A program made the translations under genes and the position numbers. Positions 7,282-15,272 of a stretch of DNA of 39,067 nt are shown piece after piece (within the stretch, counting starts at the first letter, position 1; every line of letters begins with the position of its first letter). The notes under the pieces are model-generated. The model did no database searches. It saw only the letters and a list, made by a program, of their open reading frames with translations, and was not told the origin of the DNA. Origin of the DNA: Clostridia bacterium (lineage in GTDB: Bacteria > Bacillota > Clostridia > Lachnospirales > Lachnospiraceae); the NCBI GenBank assembly GCA_021201905.1, contig JAJQEA010000087.1, forward strand, positions 1 to 39,067, read 5' to 3'.

Positions 7282-8355
7282 ATGGGAAGTCATGGACAGA
7301 GGTCATACAGCAGCGGGCGAAAGCCCCAGCCAAAGGGGCAGCGCCCTGGATACGGAGGCAAAAGGCCGGTCTCCAATGCGGCCCGCAGGCGCCGCAGGAA
7401 AAACCGGATTATAAGGGCAGTCATTGCATGGGCAGTCTGCATCTTTCTTGTGGGGCTGATTGCAGTGGGAACATTCCGGCTGGTGGCGCATATAACCACC
7501 TCCAAGAAACGCCAGTTCCGCGAGGAGGGCATAGAGAAGCTGGAAGCAGGGGACTATGCAGGTGCCATCGGATCCTTTGATACGGCTCTTGAAAAGTCCG
7601 GCAAGGGAGCGGAGGAGTTTAACCGGGATGTGCTCTTATACAGGGCGGACGCAGAGTTTATGCTAAAGGATTATAATGCGGCTGTCCACACCTATGATCT
7701 TCTTCTGGAGATGAAGCCGGACACACCGGAGTATATGTACAGGCAGAGCAGCTGCTATGCCCGTCTGGGAGATACGGATAATGCCATTAAGCGCTATCAG
7801 GAGGCGGATGCGCTGGATAAGAAGGACAAGCCGGTGCCCGGCAGGCAGGAGGCCCTTCTGGCCGCCGGAAGCGCCTGCGTGGATGCCAAGGAATACGATA
7901 AGGCCATGGCGCTTTATGAAAATGCACTTAAGGATGGGATGGAACATGGTGAAATCTATAACCAAATGGGTCTATGCCAGATGGCTGCGCAGGATTACCA
8001 GAGTGCTTATGATTCATTTGACAAAGGGTACCAGGTAGCGGCTGCCACCCAGGCTGGGGCTCTCCAGGAGAATGACCGGAAAACAGGCAAAGAGACGGAC
8101 AAAAAAGAAAAAACGGATGGGGACGCCGGGAAAACCCAAAGCGGAGAAACGGTAAACGGGGAAAGCGCCCAGGCAGGCATGGCGCAGGCGGACGGTTCCA
8201 GGGAACTTTTAAAGGAGCTTTCGTATAACCGGGCCGCTGCCTGCGAACACTTACAGCAGTATGATAAAGCCCTGGCATTGTTTGAGGACTTTGTGAAGGA
8301 GTTTGGCCCCGACGAAGACGCGGAGCATGAGATTGCATTTTTGAAGACGAGGTAG
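7282..8355 (+). CDS. Membrane-anchored tetratricopeptide-repeat protein
   Basis: A 357-residue protein of unknown specific role. The N terminus is very basic (RRRRKKNR near residue 37), followed by a single membrane segment (AVIAWAVCIFLVGLIAVGTF, about 46-65). The remainder faces outside by the positive-inside rule. It holds several TPR-like helix pairs: EGIEKLEAGDYAGAIGSFDTAL, YRADAEFMLKDYNAAVHTYDLLL, YARLGDTDNAIKRYQEA, VDAKEYDKAMALYENAL, NQMGLCQMAAQDYQSAYDSFD and EHLQQYDKALALFEDFV. A charged low-complexity stretch (about 265-300, rich in Lys, Asp and Gly) interrupts the last two. Such proteins serve as protein-protein scaffolds. It sits between dut and hflX with gaps of 9 and 2 bp, so it is surely co-transcribed. 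Confidence 0.82.
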   Translation: MGSHGQRSYSSGRKPQPKGQRPGYGGKRPVSNAARRRRRKNRIIRAVIAWAVCIFLVGLIAVGTFRLVAHITTSKKRQFREEGIEKLEAGDYAGAIGSFDTALEKSGKGAEEFNRDVLLYRADAEFMLKDYNAAVHTYDLLLEMKPDTPEYMYRQSSCYARLGDTDNAIKRYQEADALDKKDKPVPGRQEALLAAGSACVDAKEYDKAMALYENALKDGMEHGEIYNQMGLCQMAAQDYQSAYDSFDKGYQVAAATQAGALQENDRKTGKETDKKEKTDGDAGKTQSGETVNGESAQAGMAQADGSRELLKELSYNRAAACEHLQQYDKALALFEDFVKEFGPDEDAEHEIAFLKTR

Positions 8356-8357
8356 GA

Positions 8358-9539
8358 ATGGCGGAGTTAATTGATTTGAGTGAATTGCAGGAAAAGGTAA
8401 TACTGGTGGCGGTGAGCACGGCTGAGGAGGAGGACACGCCAGCATCCCTGGATGAGCTGGAGGAGCTGGCTTCCACGGCCGGAGCCGTGACCGTGGCCAG
8501 AATCATCCAGAACCGGGAAAAGGTCCATCCGGGCACTTACCTGGGGAAGGGTAAGATAGACGAGGTGAGGGAGCTGTTGTGGGAAACCGGGGCCACAGGC
8601 GTTATCTGCGACGATGAGTTGTCACCGGCCCAGCTCAGGAACCTGGAAGACGCCCTGGACACCAAGGTTATGGACCGGACCATGGTCATACTGGATATTT
8701 TTGCCTCCCGGGCCAGCACAAGGGAGGGCAAGATTCAGGTGGAGCTGGCCCAGTTAAAATACAGGGCCGTGCGTCTGGTGGGCATGCGCAATTCCCTGTC
8801 CCGTCTGGGAGGCGGCATAGGCACCAGAGGGCCCGGCGAGAAAAAGCTGGAGACAGACCGCAGGCTTATCCACCAGCGAATCGGCCAGCTTAAGGAAGAG
8901 CTGGCGGACGTGAAGCGCCACCGGGAGGTGACCAGGCAGCAGAGAGAGAAGAATTTTGCTCTTTCCGCGGCGATTGTGGGCTATACCAATGCGGGAAAGT
9001 CCACCCTGCTCAACCGTCTGACCGGGGCGGGAATCCTGGCGGAGGATAAGCTTTTCGCCACGCTGGATCCCACAACCAGAAGCTATACCCTGGAGGATGG
9101 CCAGCAGATACTGCTTACAGACACCGTGGGATTTATCCGCAAGCTTCCCCGTCATCTGATTGAGGCCTTCAAGAGTACATTGGAGGAGGCGCACTACAGC
9201 GATATCGTCCTGCATGTGGTGGATTGCTCCAATCCCCAGATGGACATGCAGATGCATGTGGTGAAGGAGACGCTGAAGGAGCTGGAGATTGTGGACAAGA
9301 CCATCGTCACTGTGTTCAACAAGGTGGACCGGTTCCGTGAGCTGGAGGCCATGGGGGACAGCAGCGTCATGGAGATTCCCAGGGATTTTTCGTCAGACTA
9401 CCAGGTGCAGATCTCAGCCAGGACCGGAGAGGGACTGGAAGAGCTGCAGAAGGTGCTCCAGGCCATTATACGCAGCAGACGGATTCTGCTGAAAAAGGTA
9501 TTCCCATACAGCCAAGCCGGACGCATTCAGACCATATGA
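8358..9539 (+). CDS. hflX: Ribosome-associated GTPase HflX, truncated by an in-frame TGA
   Basis: HflX binds the 50S subunit and splits stalled or hibernating ribosomes under stress. The N-terminal domain and the GTPase core are complete: IGTRGPGEKKLETDRR (about 154-169), G1 GYTNAGKST at 208-216, G3 DTVG at 255-258 and G4 NKVD at 321-324. The frame stops at TGA 9537-9539, after residue 393. The same frame then continues without a gap for 32 more codons that read like the normal HflX end (YGQLLEEEYQEDGI, VKAYVPAELFGKLY) to TAA 9636-9638. The intact gene would therefore be 8358-9638 (about 426 residues), close to the family length. A single base change, such as CGA to TGA, explains it. The truncated protein may keep GTPase activity but lacks the final C-terminal subdomain. 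A sequencing error is possible. Confidence 0.9.
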   Translation: MAELIDLSELQEKVILVAVSTAEEEDTPASLDELEELASTAGAVTVARIIQNREKVHPGTYLGKGKIDEVRELLWETGATGVICDDELSPAQLRNLEDALDTKVMDRTMVILDIFASRASTREGKIQVELAQLKYRAVRLVGMRNSLSRLGGGIGTRGPGEKKLETDRRLIHQRIGQLKEELADVKRHREVTRQQREKNFALSAAIVGYTNAGKSTLLNRLTGAGILAEDKLFATLDPTTRSYTLEDGQQILLTDTVGFIRKLPRHLIEAFKSTLEEAHYSDIVLHVVDCSNPQMDMQMHVVKETLKELEIVDKTIVTVFNKVDRFRELEAMGDSSVMEIPRDFSSDYQVQISARTGEGLEELQKVLQAIIRSRRILLKKVFPYSQAGRIQTI

Positions 9540-9638
9540 AAGTATGGCCAGCTTCTGGAGGAGGAATACCAGGAGGACGGAATCGCGGTAAAGGCATATG
9601 TGCCGGCAGAGCTATTTGGAAAGCTATATTCCGACTAA
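9540..9638 (+). pseudogene. hflX: Detached C-terminal coding tail of hflX
   Basis: In frame with hflX, directly after its TGA, 32 codons encode KYGQLLEEEYQEDG-type sequence up to TAA 9636-9638. There is no start codon with a ribosome site, so it is not expected to be translated except by read-through. Confidence 0.8.
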
Positions 9639-9779
9639 ATGGAATGGAATTAAACTAAAATGCCCCCTGTCCGAAAAACCACGCAGGTATGCGACTTTGC
9701 GGGGAACTGGGGAAAAGAGTTATAAGTACAATTAATAAGACATAATATCTGGGATAATATAAAATGTTATTCATAGATA

Positions 9780-9808
9780 TTGTGTTTTATATTTCCATCT
9801 GCTATAAT
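9780..9808 (+). promoter_or_regulatory. Promoter of nrdD
   Basis: TTGTGT (9780-9785) and a perfect TATAAT (9803-9808) are separated by 17 bp, giving a start near 9815. I looked for a pair of NrdR boxes around it and saw none I could defend, although the region is A/T-rich. Confidence 0.6.
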
Positions 9809-9814
9809 GGGTAC

Positions 9815-9940
9815 GTAGCTCGCTCCATACGGGGCGGGCCCTGCGTTTTCACAGCCGTGAGACAGCTGTGTCATTCCGGGTTTAAGAGACGCGGAAAAAG
9901 GGTTGAATAAAGTGTACGTGGGTTGAAAGGAGCAAGTGGT
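9815..9940 (+). other. Untranslated leader of nrdD
   Basis: About 125 nt lie between the inferred transcription start and the ATG. The hairpin CACAGC-N9-GCTGTG (about 9851-9871) is inside it, with GCGT and ACGC flanking further out. No known riboswitch was recognised. The remainder of the 302-bp gap (9639-9779) has no gene and no clear terminator after hflX. Confidence 0.35.
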
Positions 9941-12361
9941 ATGATTCAGGTAGTTAAAAGGGATGGGGAAGTTGCCGAGTTTAGTCTGAATAAGATAACA
10001 GAGGCCATCAAGAAGGCATTCAGGGCAACCTCCAAAGATTACAACAATGAGATTCTGGAGTTATTATCCTTGAGGGTGACTGCGGATTTTCAGAATAAGA
10101 TGAAGGATGGAAAGATTTCTGTGGAAGAAATCCAGGACAGCGTGGAGCACGTCCTTGAACAGACCGGATATACAGATGTGGCGAAGGCCTACATTTTATA
10201 TAGGAAGCAGCGGGAAAAGATACGGAACATGAACAGCACGATTCTGGATTACAAGGACGTGGTGAACAGCTATGTGAAGGTGGAGGACTGGCGTGTGAAG
10301 GAGAATTCCACGGTAACCTATTCCGTGGGAGGGCTGATTCTCAGCAACTCAGGCGCCGTGACAGCCAACTACTGGCTCAGCGAGATTTACGACCAGGAGA
10401 TAGCGGAGGCACACCGCAACGCGGATATCCACATCCACGATTTGTCCATGCTCACAGGATACTGTGCAGGCTGGTCCTTAAAGCAGCTCCTTATGGAGGG
10501 CCTGGGAGGCATCACGGGAAAGATTACCTCCTCGCCGGCCAAGCACCTTTCCGTGCTCTGTAACCAGATGGTTAACTTCCTGGGAATCATGCAGAATGAA
10601 TGGGCCGGAGCCCAGGCATTTTCTTCCTTTGATACATACCTTGCTCCCTTTGTGAAAGCAGATAATTTGACATATCCGGAGGTGAAAAAGTGCATTGAGT
10701 CCTTTATCTACGGAGTGAACACCCCCAGCCGCTGGGGCACCCAGGCGCCCTTCTCCAACATCACCCTGGACTGGACTGTTCCAAATGACATGGCAGAGAT
10801 GAATGCCATTGTAGGCGGCAGGGAGATGGACTTCAAGTATAAAGACTGCAAGAAGGAGATGGACCTGATTAACAAGGCGTTCATCGAGACCATGATTGAA
10901 GGCGATGCCAACGGACGGGGATTCCAGTACCCCATACCCACGTATTCCATTACCAATGAGTTTGACTGGTCAGATACAGAGAACAACCGGCTTCTGTTTG
11001 AGATGACATCCAAGTACGGAACGCCCTATTTCTCCAACTATATCAACAGCGATATGCAGCCCAGCGATGTCCGCAGCATGTGCTGCCGTCTCCGCCTGGA
11101 CCTCAGGGAGCTGCGCAAGAAGACAGGCGGTTTCTTCGGCTCCGGCGAGAGCACCGGTTCCGTGGGCGTGGTGACCATCAACATGCCGAGAATCGCTTAC
11201 CAGGCCAAGGACGAGGCTGACTTCTATGCAAAGCTGGACCACATGATGGATGTGTCCGCCCGCTCCCTAAAGACCAAGCGCCAGGTCATAACAAAGCTTT
11301 TGAACCAGGGCCTGTATCCCTACACCAAGAGATATCTGGGTACCTTTGAGAATCATTTTTCCACCATCGGCCTCATTGGCATGAACGAGGCAGGCTTTAA
11401 TGCCAGATGGGTGGGAAAAGACATGACCCACAGGGAATGCCAGGAGTTCACCAAGAACGTGCTGAACCATATGAGGGAACGGCTGTCGGATTACCAGGAG
11501 CTGTACGGCGACCTTTACAACCTGGAGGCTACTCCGGCTGAGTCCACCACCTACCGTCTGGCCAAGCATGACAAGCAGCGCTATCCCGACATTATCACTG
11601 CCGGGGCAGAGGAGGATACGCCGTATTACACCAACAGTTCCCACCTTCCCGTGGATTATACGGAGGATGTATTTGACGCGCTGGACATCCAGGATGAGCT
11701 CCAGACCCTGTACACATCGGGAACCGTGTTCCACGCGTTCCTGGGTGAGAAGATGCCTGACTGGAAGGCCGCGGCTAACCTGGTGCGCACGGTGGCTGAG
11801 AACTACAAGCTGCCTTACTATACGCTGTCGCCTACCTATTCCATCTGCAAGTGCCACGGATACCTGATTGGGGAGCATTTCACCTGTCCTATCTGCGGGG
11901 AGAAGGCAGAGGTCTACAGCCGTATTACCGGCTACTACCGCCCGGTCCAGAACTGGAACGAAGGCAAGACCCAGGAGTACAAGAACCGTACAAACTACAA
12001 CATAGGCCAGTCCCAGTTAAAGCATGGGGTGTCCAGAATCGTGGCAGATACCAGGGAACGGGTCAACAGTGCCAGGACAGAGGTTTCCCACCAGGGGAAG
12101 GAAAAGGGAGGCGCCTCAGCCCACCTGTATCTCTTTACCACCAAAACCTGCCCCAACTGTGTATCGGCCAAGGAGTTCCTGAAGGGACAGGATTACCAGA
12201 TTATCGACGTGGAGGAGCGTCCTGACCTGGCAGAAAAATTCGGCATTATGCAGGCGCCTACCCTGGTGATTGTCAGCGGCGGCATCGTACAGAAGTTTGC
12301 CAATGCTTCCAATATCCGCAGGTTTGTGGAGCAGAATCATACAAGTACAGTAAAGGCATAA
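9941..12361 (+). CDS. nrdD: Anaerobic ribonucleoside-triphosphate reductase with C-terminal redoxin domain
   Basis: Class III, glycyl-radical ribonucleotide reductase that makes dNTPs from NTPs without oxygen. The 806 residues run as: ATP-cone regulatory domain (about 1-95, VVKRDGEVAEFSLNKI); catalytic barrel with the Cys pair C381/C382 (SMCCRLRLDLREL); a zinc site C636/C638 and C649/C652 (CKCHGY, CPICG); the glycyl-radical loop RITGYYRP with Gly664; and an extra domain of about 90 residues. That last domain has TCPNC (C737-C740), IIDVEERPDLAEKFGI, QAPTLVIV and a following helix, which is a glutaredoxin/NrdH-like fold. Class III enzymes differ in using formate or a redoxin as reductant. The fusion suggests the redoxin type, which is inference. 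TTG at 9923 is upstream in frame, but ATG 9941 with AAAGGAG 8 bases before is preferred. No nrdG activase gene follows. Confidence 0.95.
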   Translation: MIQVVKRDGEVAEFSLNKITEAIKKAFRATSKDYNNEILELLSLRVTADFQNKMKDGKISVEEIQDSVEHVLEQTGYTDVAKAYILYRKQREKIRNMNSTILDYKDVVNSYVKVEDWRVKENSTVTYSVGGLILSNSGAVTANYWLSEIYDQEIAEAHRNADIHIHDLSMLTGYCAGWSLKQLLMEGLGGITGKITSSPAKHLSVLCNQMVNFLGIMQNEWAGAQAFSSFDTYLAPFVKADNLTYPEVKKCIESFIYGVNTPSRWGTQAPFSNITLDWTVPNDMAEMNAIVGGREMDFKYKDCKKEMDLINKAFIETMIEGDANGRGFQYPIPTYSITNEFDWSDTENNRLLFEMTSKYGTPYFSNYINSDMQPSDVRSMCCRLRLDLRELRKKTGGFFGSGESTGSVGVVTINMPRIAYQAKDEADFYAKLDHMMDVSARSLKTKRQVITKLLNQGLYPYTKRYLGTFENHFSTIGLIGMNEAGFNARWVGKDMTHRECQEFTKNVLNHMRERLSDYQELYGDLYNLEATPAESTTYRLAKHDKQRYPDIITAGAEEDTPYYTNSSHLPVDYTEDVFDALDIQDELQTLYTSGTVFHAFLGEKMPDWKAAANLVRTVAENYKLPYYTLSPTYSICKCHGYLIGEHFTCPICGEKAEVYSRITGYYRPVQNWNEGKTQEYKNRTNYNIGQSQLKHGVSRIVADTRERVNSARTEVSHQGKEKGGASAHLYLFTTKTCPNCVSAKEFLKGQDYQIIDVEERPDLAEKFGIMQAPTLVIVSGGIVQKFANASNIRRFVEQNHTSTVKA

Positions 12362-12371
12362 GGGCTGGAAG

Positions 12372-12665
12372 ATGGATGTATTGTTTATGTTTATGGGAGC
12401 GCTGTGCCTGGCAGAGGGGATAGACCTGTTTACAGGAAATGATTTCCTCATGTTCGTGGGCTCCACCAAAAAGGAGGACTACGACCTGAAGAAGGTGTTC
12501 CAGGTGGAGAAATGGATTTTCCTTGTGGACGCTGCCTGTAGCTTAGGAGTGGAATTTAACCGGTTTCCGGATGTGGTGGAAACCATTCTGCTGGTTGTGT
12601 TCGGAGCCACGTTGGCTGCCCATGTGTATGTGTTTAAGAGTAAGAAATTCCGAAAGGAAAGATAG
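12372..12665 (+). CDS. Small hydrophobic protein of unknown function
   Basis: A 97-residue protein I do not recognise. It has a hydrophobic N terminus (MDVLFMFMGALCLAEGIDLF), a charged central stretch (STKKEDYDLKKVFQVEKW), and a C-terminal membrane-type helix (VETILLVVFGATLAAHVYVF) ending in the basic KSKKFRKER, which should face the cytoplasm. It starts 10 bp after nrdD and is followed directly by a terminator, so it is the last gene of the nrdD transcript. The nrdG activase would often be expected at this place, but this protein has no CxxxCxxC radical-SAM motif and is much too short. Confidence 0.65.
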   Translation: MDVLFMFMGALCLAEGIDLFTGNDFLMFVGSTKKEDYDLKKVFQVEKWIFLVDAACSLGVEFNRFPDVVETILLVVFGATLAAHVYVFKSKKFRKER

Positions 12666-12682
12666 CAGAGAAATGATGCGGA

Positions 12683-12717
12683 CCGCCGCTCTCAGTGATT
12701 GGGAGCGGCGGTTTTTT
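12683..12717 (+). terminator. Terminator of the nrdD operon
   Basis: CCGCCGCTC (12683-12691) pairs perfectly with GAGCGGCGG (12703-12711), followed by six T. This is a strong rho-independent terminator. Confidence 0.93.
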
Positions 12718-12799
12718 CGTGGATAACGGTTGATATAGTAAATGTGCACAAAAAGATTGGGGTAAAATGCTGGATTTGAATGAAATAACACATCATTAC

Positions 12800-12827
12800 T
12801 TGACAAAAAGCTGTAGAGCTATATACT
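12800..12827 (+). promoter_or_regulatory. Promoter of the aldolase/TRAP operon
   Basis: A perfect TTGACA (12800-12805) and TATACT (12822-12827) have a 16-bp spacer. A start near 12834 would give a leader of about 43 nt before the ATG at 12877, which has GGAGGAGG upstream. The -10 lies inside the long palindrome at 12811-12845. Confidence 0.75.
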
Positions 12828-12845
12828 AGTAGTATAGCTGTACAG
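12811..12845 (+). promoter_or_regulatory. 35-bp palindrome over the -10: candidate GntR/FadR operator
   Basis: CTGTA-x-AGCTATA (12811-12823) is mirrored by TATAGCT-x-TACAG (12833-12845): 12 paired positions per arm, with one mismatch position. A nested TATAC-N5-GTATA lies at 12822-12836. It covers the spacer, the -10 and the expected start point, which is the right place for repression. The operon ends with a FadR-type GntR regulator, the obvious candidate to bind here. Confidence 0.65.
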
Positions 12846-12876
12846 CTAATGCCGTAAGTACATTGGAGGAGGAAAC

Positions 12877-13650
12877 ATGAAAACTTTAAAGGAGAAGCTG
12901 AGAGACAGGGATACATTGTCAGGGATGCACATATGCCTGACAGAACCCTGTATCAGTGAGATGTGCGCCGGGTTGGGGTATGATTTTTTGTAGATTGACA
13001 CGGAGCACACAGCCATTGATTACCAGGTGCTGCTGTACCATCTGATGGGTACGAAGGCAGGCGGCACGGACACACTGGTGCGTATTCCGTGGAATAACCA
13101 GGTGCTGGCAAAACGGGTGCTGGAGATGGGACCCACGGGGATTATCATTCTAATGGTCAACACAGCCCAGGAGCTGGACGCGGCCATGGAGGCTACCCTG
13201 TATCCGCCCTATGGAATCAGGGGGTTCGGTCCGTTGCGCGCAGTGAGGTACGGGCTGGATGACGCGGATTCATTTATTGAGTCATCCAGGCAGCAGCTGG
13301 TCCGGTGTGTCCAGATTGAGACTAAGACAGCGGTAAGAAATCTGAAGGAGATGGTCAGGAACCCCTATGTGGACTGCTTTATTCTGGGGCCCTGCGACCT
13401 GTCCGGTTCCATAGGAGAGCTGAACCGGGTATTTGAGGACCATACCAGCAGTCTGGTTGATGAAGCGGTGGCAATTATCAATGAGAGCGGAAAGTCCTCC
13501 GGCGTATCCACAGGCAGCAATGACCCGGAAATCATCCGCTACTGGCATGAAAAGGGAATTAATGTCATATCCGCAGGTTCCGATTATGTACATATCATGG
13601 ACGGAGCCCGGAGGGAACTGAACATGATGAGACAGATTCAGGCAAAATAG
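12877..13650 (+). pseudogene. HpcH/HpaI-type aldolase, interrupted by an in-frame TAG
   Basis: Aldolases of this family cleave 2-keto-3-deoxy acids and related hydroxy keto acids to pyruvate plus an aldehyde, using a divalent metal. The frame starts at ATG 12877 (ribosome site GGAGGAGG) and reads MKTLKEKLRDRDTLSGMHI up to residue 38. It meets TAG at 12991-12993, then continues in the same frame to 13650 (258 codons in all). The interrupted spot reads GYDFL-stop-IDTEHTAID; the family has Trp there (FxWIDxEH), so TGG to TAG explains it. The remainder has the expected motifs: RIPWNN, MGPTGIIILMVNTAQE, YPPYGIRGFGPLRA, QIETKTAV and GPCDLSGSIG. The fragment after the stop (from ATG 13027) lacks the N-terminal strands and is unlikely to be active. 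It is first in the TRAP operon, so it was probably the catabolic enzyme for the imported acid. Confidence 0.88.
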
Positions 13651-13664
13651 GGAGGGTAAACACC

Positions 13665-14762
13665 ATGAAAAAACGCATGATTAGTATTGCATTAGTTCTT
13701 GCTATGACCGCAGGTCTGACCGGGTGCGGCCAAAAGACAGCTGAGAGCAAGAGTCCATCGGAACCAAAGGCAAAGACAGAAGCAGTTTCAGATGCTTCGG
13801 AGCAGGCAAAGACAGACACCGGCGCCGATCTGCCGGAGGTAAAGCTGGTGTTTTCCACACAGTCCAGCGGCGATGTGAATTATGTAAAGGCCATGCATAT
13901 GATAGCAGATGAGATATCAGAAAAAACCAACGGCAAATTCACCATGGAAATCCACGAAAACGGAAGCCTGATGACCCAGGAGGGTGAGGTGGACGCCGTT
14001 GCCAGGGGAAGCCTTGACATGATGTTCAGCTCACCGTTCCTGATTTCCGACCAGCTGCCATACCTGACCATGTTTACAGCAGCCTATATTTTCCAGAATG
14101 AACAGCACATGAGGGCGGTTATGGATGGTGAGATCGGCCGGAAGGTAGCGGATGATGTGGCTGAGAAATTAAATGTGCGCTGGCTGTCAGCCCTTTACTG
14201 CGGAGCGCGCCATCTGGATATGAGAGATGTGGGCAGGGAAATCACAAAGCCCGAGGATTTAAACGGTGTCAATTTGAGAATGCCTAATTCATCTGCATGG
14301 CTGTTTATGGGTAAGGCGCTGGGTGCGAACCCCACACCTATGGCTTACGCGGAGATATATCAGGGACTTCAGACCGGAGCCATTGACGGGCAGGAGAATC
14401 CCCTTCCCACCACCATTGCCCAGAAGTGGTATGAAGTGACCAGCCAGATTGTGCTAACGGGCCATGTGATTGAGCCTATGTGTATTGCTATCAATGAGCA
14501 GAAGTGGCAGTCCCTTCCACAGGAGTACAGGGATATTATGACAGAGGCAGTTAAGACGGCCACGGCATGGTGCGACGAGGCAAACCTGAAGCAGGAGCAG
14601 GAAGCGATTACGTTCCTGAAGGAGCAGGGGCTGACTGTTATTGAACCGGATCTGGATGCATTCATGGAGTATTCCGAGAACTATTATCTGAACGACAAGG
14701 ATATGGTAAAGGATTGGGATATGGATTTGTATCATCAGATTAAGGACTTGAAATATGAGTGA
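13665..14762 (+). CDS. dctP: TRAP transporter solute-binding lipoprotein (DctP family)
   Basis: The extracytoplasmic binding protein of a tripartite ATP-independent periplasmic (TRAP) transporter, which takes up carboxylic acids with Na+. It is 365 residues long. The signal peptide ends in a lipobox (MTAGLTGCGQK, with Cys about residue 24), followed by a Lys/Ser/Glu-rich linker, so it is tethered to the outer face of the membrane. The DctP fold features are present: VKLVFSTQSSGDVNYVKAMHMIADEISEKT, then NLRMPNSSAWLFMGKALGANPTPMAYAEIYQGLQTGAIDGQENP. The Arg in LRMP is the family's carboxylate-binding residue. It is the second gene of the operon, 14 bp after the aldolase, and is followed by dctQ and dctM. 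The ligand is unknown, probably a sugar acid or hydroxy/keto acid matching the aldolase. Confidence 0.93.
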   Translation: MKKRMISIALVLAMTAGLTGCGQKTAESKSPSEPKAKTEAVSDASEQAKTDTGADLPEVKLVFSTQSSGDVNYVKAMHMIADEISEKTNGKFTMEIHENGSLMTQEGEVDAVARGSLDMMFSSPFLISDQLPYLTMFTAAYIFQNEQHMRAVMDGEIGRKVADDVAEKLNVRWLSALYCGARHLDMRDVGREITKPEDLNGVNLRMPNSSAWLFMGKALGANPTPMAYAEIYQGLQTGAIDGQENPLPTTIAQKWYEVTSQIVLTGHVIEPMCIAINEQKWQSLPQEYRDIMTEAVKTATAWCDEANLKQEQEAITFLKEQGLTVIEPDLDAFMEYSENYYLNDKDMVKDWDMDLYHQIKDLKYE

Positions 14763-14774
14763 GAGGTATTCTGA

Positions 14775-15272
14775 ATGGACATATGGAAGAAATGCTTTCA
14801 GGCTTTCATGGATTTTATTGAGATTTACATGCCCATGTGCTGGTTTGTTCTGTTGTTTGTGGCATTTATCCTGCAGATAATATCCAGATACATATTTAAT
14901 AATCCCCTAGTATGGCCCTATGAGCTGGCGCAGATTTCCTATGTATGGATTATTACGCTGGGATGCTGCTATGCACAGAGGACAGACGATAATATTGTTT
15001 TTTCTGTGATTTATGAACTTGTGGGGGAGAAGGTCAGGAGGCTGTTCCGGCTCCTTCAGGATATCCTGATCGTTGGCCTGTTAGTCTATCTGGTTTTGCC
15101 GGCCCTGGAGTTTTACAAGTTTTACTTTACCAGGTACAGCACGGTATTCAAGGTTCCTCTGGGATTTGTGTACCTGGGATTTTTCCTGTTTCAGATCATT
15201 ACCATTGTCCGGTACTGCGGGGACCTGGCAGGCTGTTTTAAGGAATTTCGGAAAGGAGGAAAGGCGGTATGA
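14775..15272 (+). CDS. dctQ: TRAP transporter small permease (DctQ family)
   Basis: The small membrane subunit, 165 residues with four predicted membrane helices: MPMCWFVLLFVAFILQIISRYIF-type, AQISYVWIITLGCCYAQR, LLQDILIVGLLVYLVLPAL and VPLGFVYLGFFLFQIITIV (fragments quoted loosely). The motif around NNPLVWPYELAQISYVWI and TRYSTVFKVPLGFVY is characteristic of DctQ. It binds the large permease and is essential for transport in characterised systems. It starts 12 bp after dctP and overlaps dctM by 4 bp (ATGA), so translation is coupled. Confidence 0.92.
   Translation: MDIWKKCFQAFMDFIEIYMPMCWFVLLFVAFILQIISRYIFNNPLVWPYELAQISYVWIITLGCCYAQRTDDNIVFSVIYELVGEKVRRLFRLLQDILIVGLLVYLVLPALEFYKFYFTRYSTVFKVPLGFVYLGFFLFQIITIVRYCGDLAGCFKEFRKGGKAV

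Noticed and set aside
9537-9539. TGA in hflX as a selenocysteine codon
   Set aside because: HflX is not a selenoprotein family, no convincing SECIS hairpin follows, and the flanking residues are ordinary HflX C-terminal sequence.
12991-12993. TAG in the aldolase as pyrrolysine
   Set aside because: The family has Trp at this site and no pyl genes are seen in the window; a one-base TGG to TAG change is simpler.
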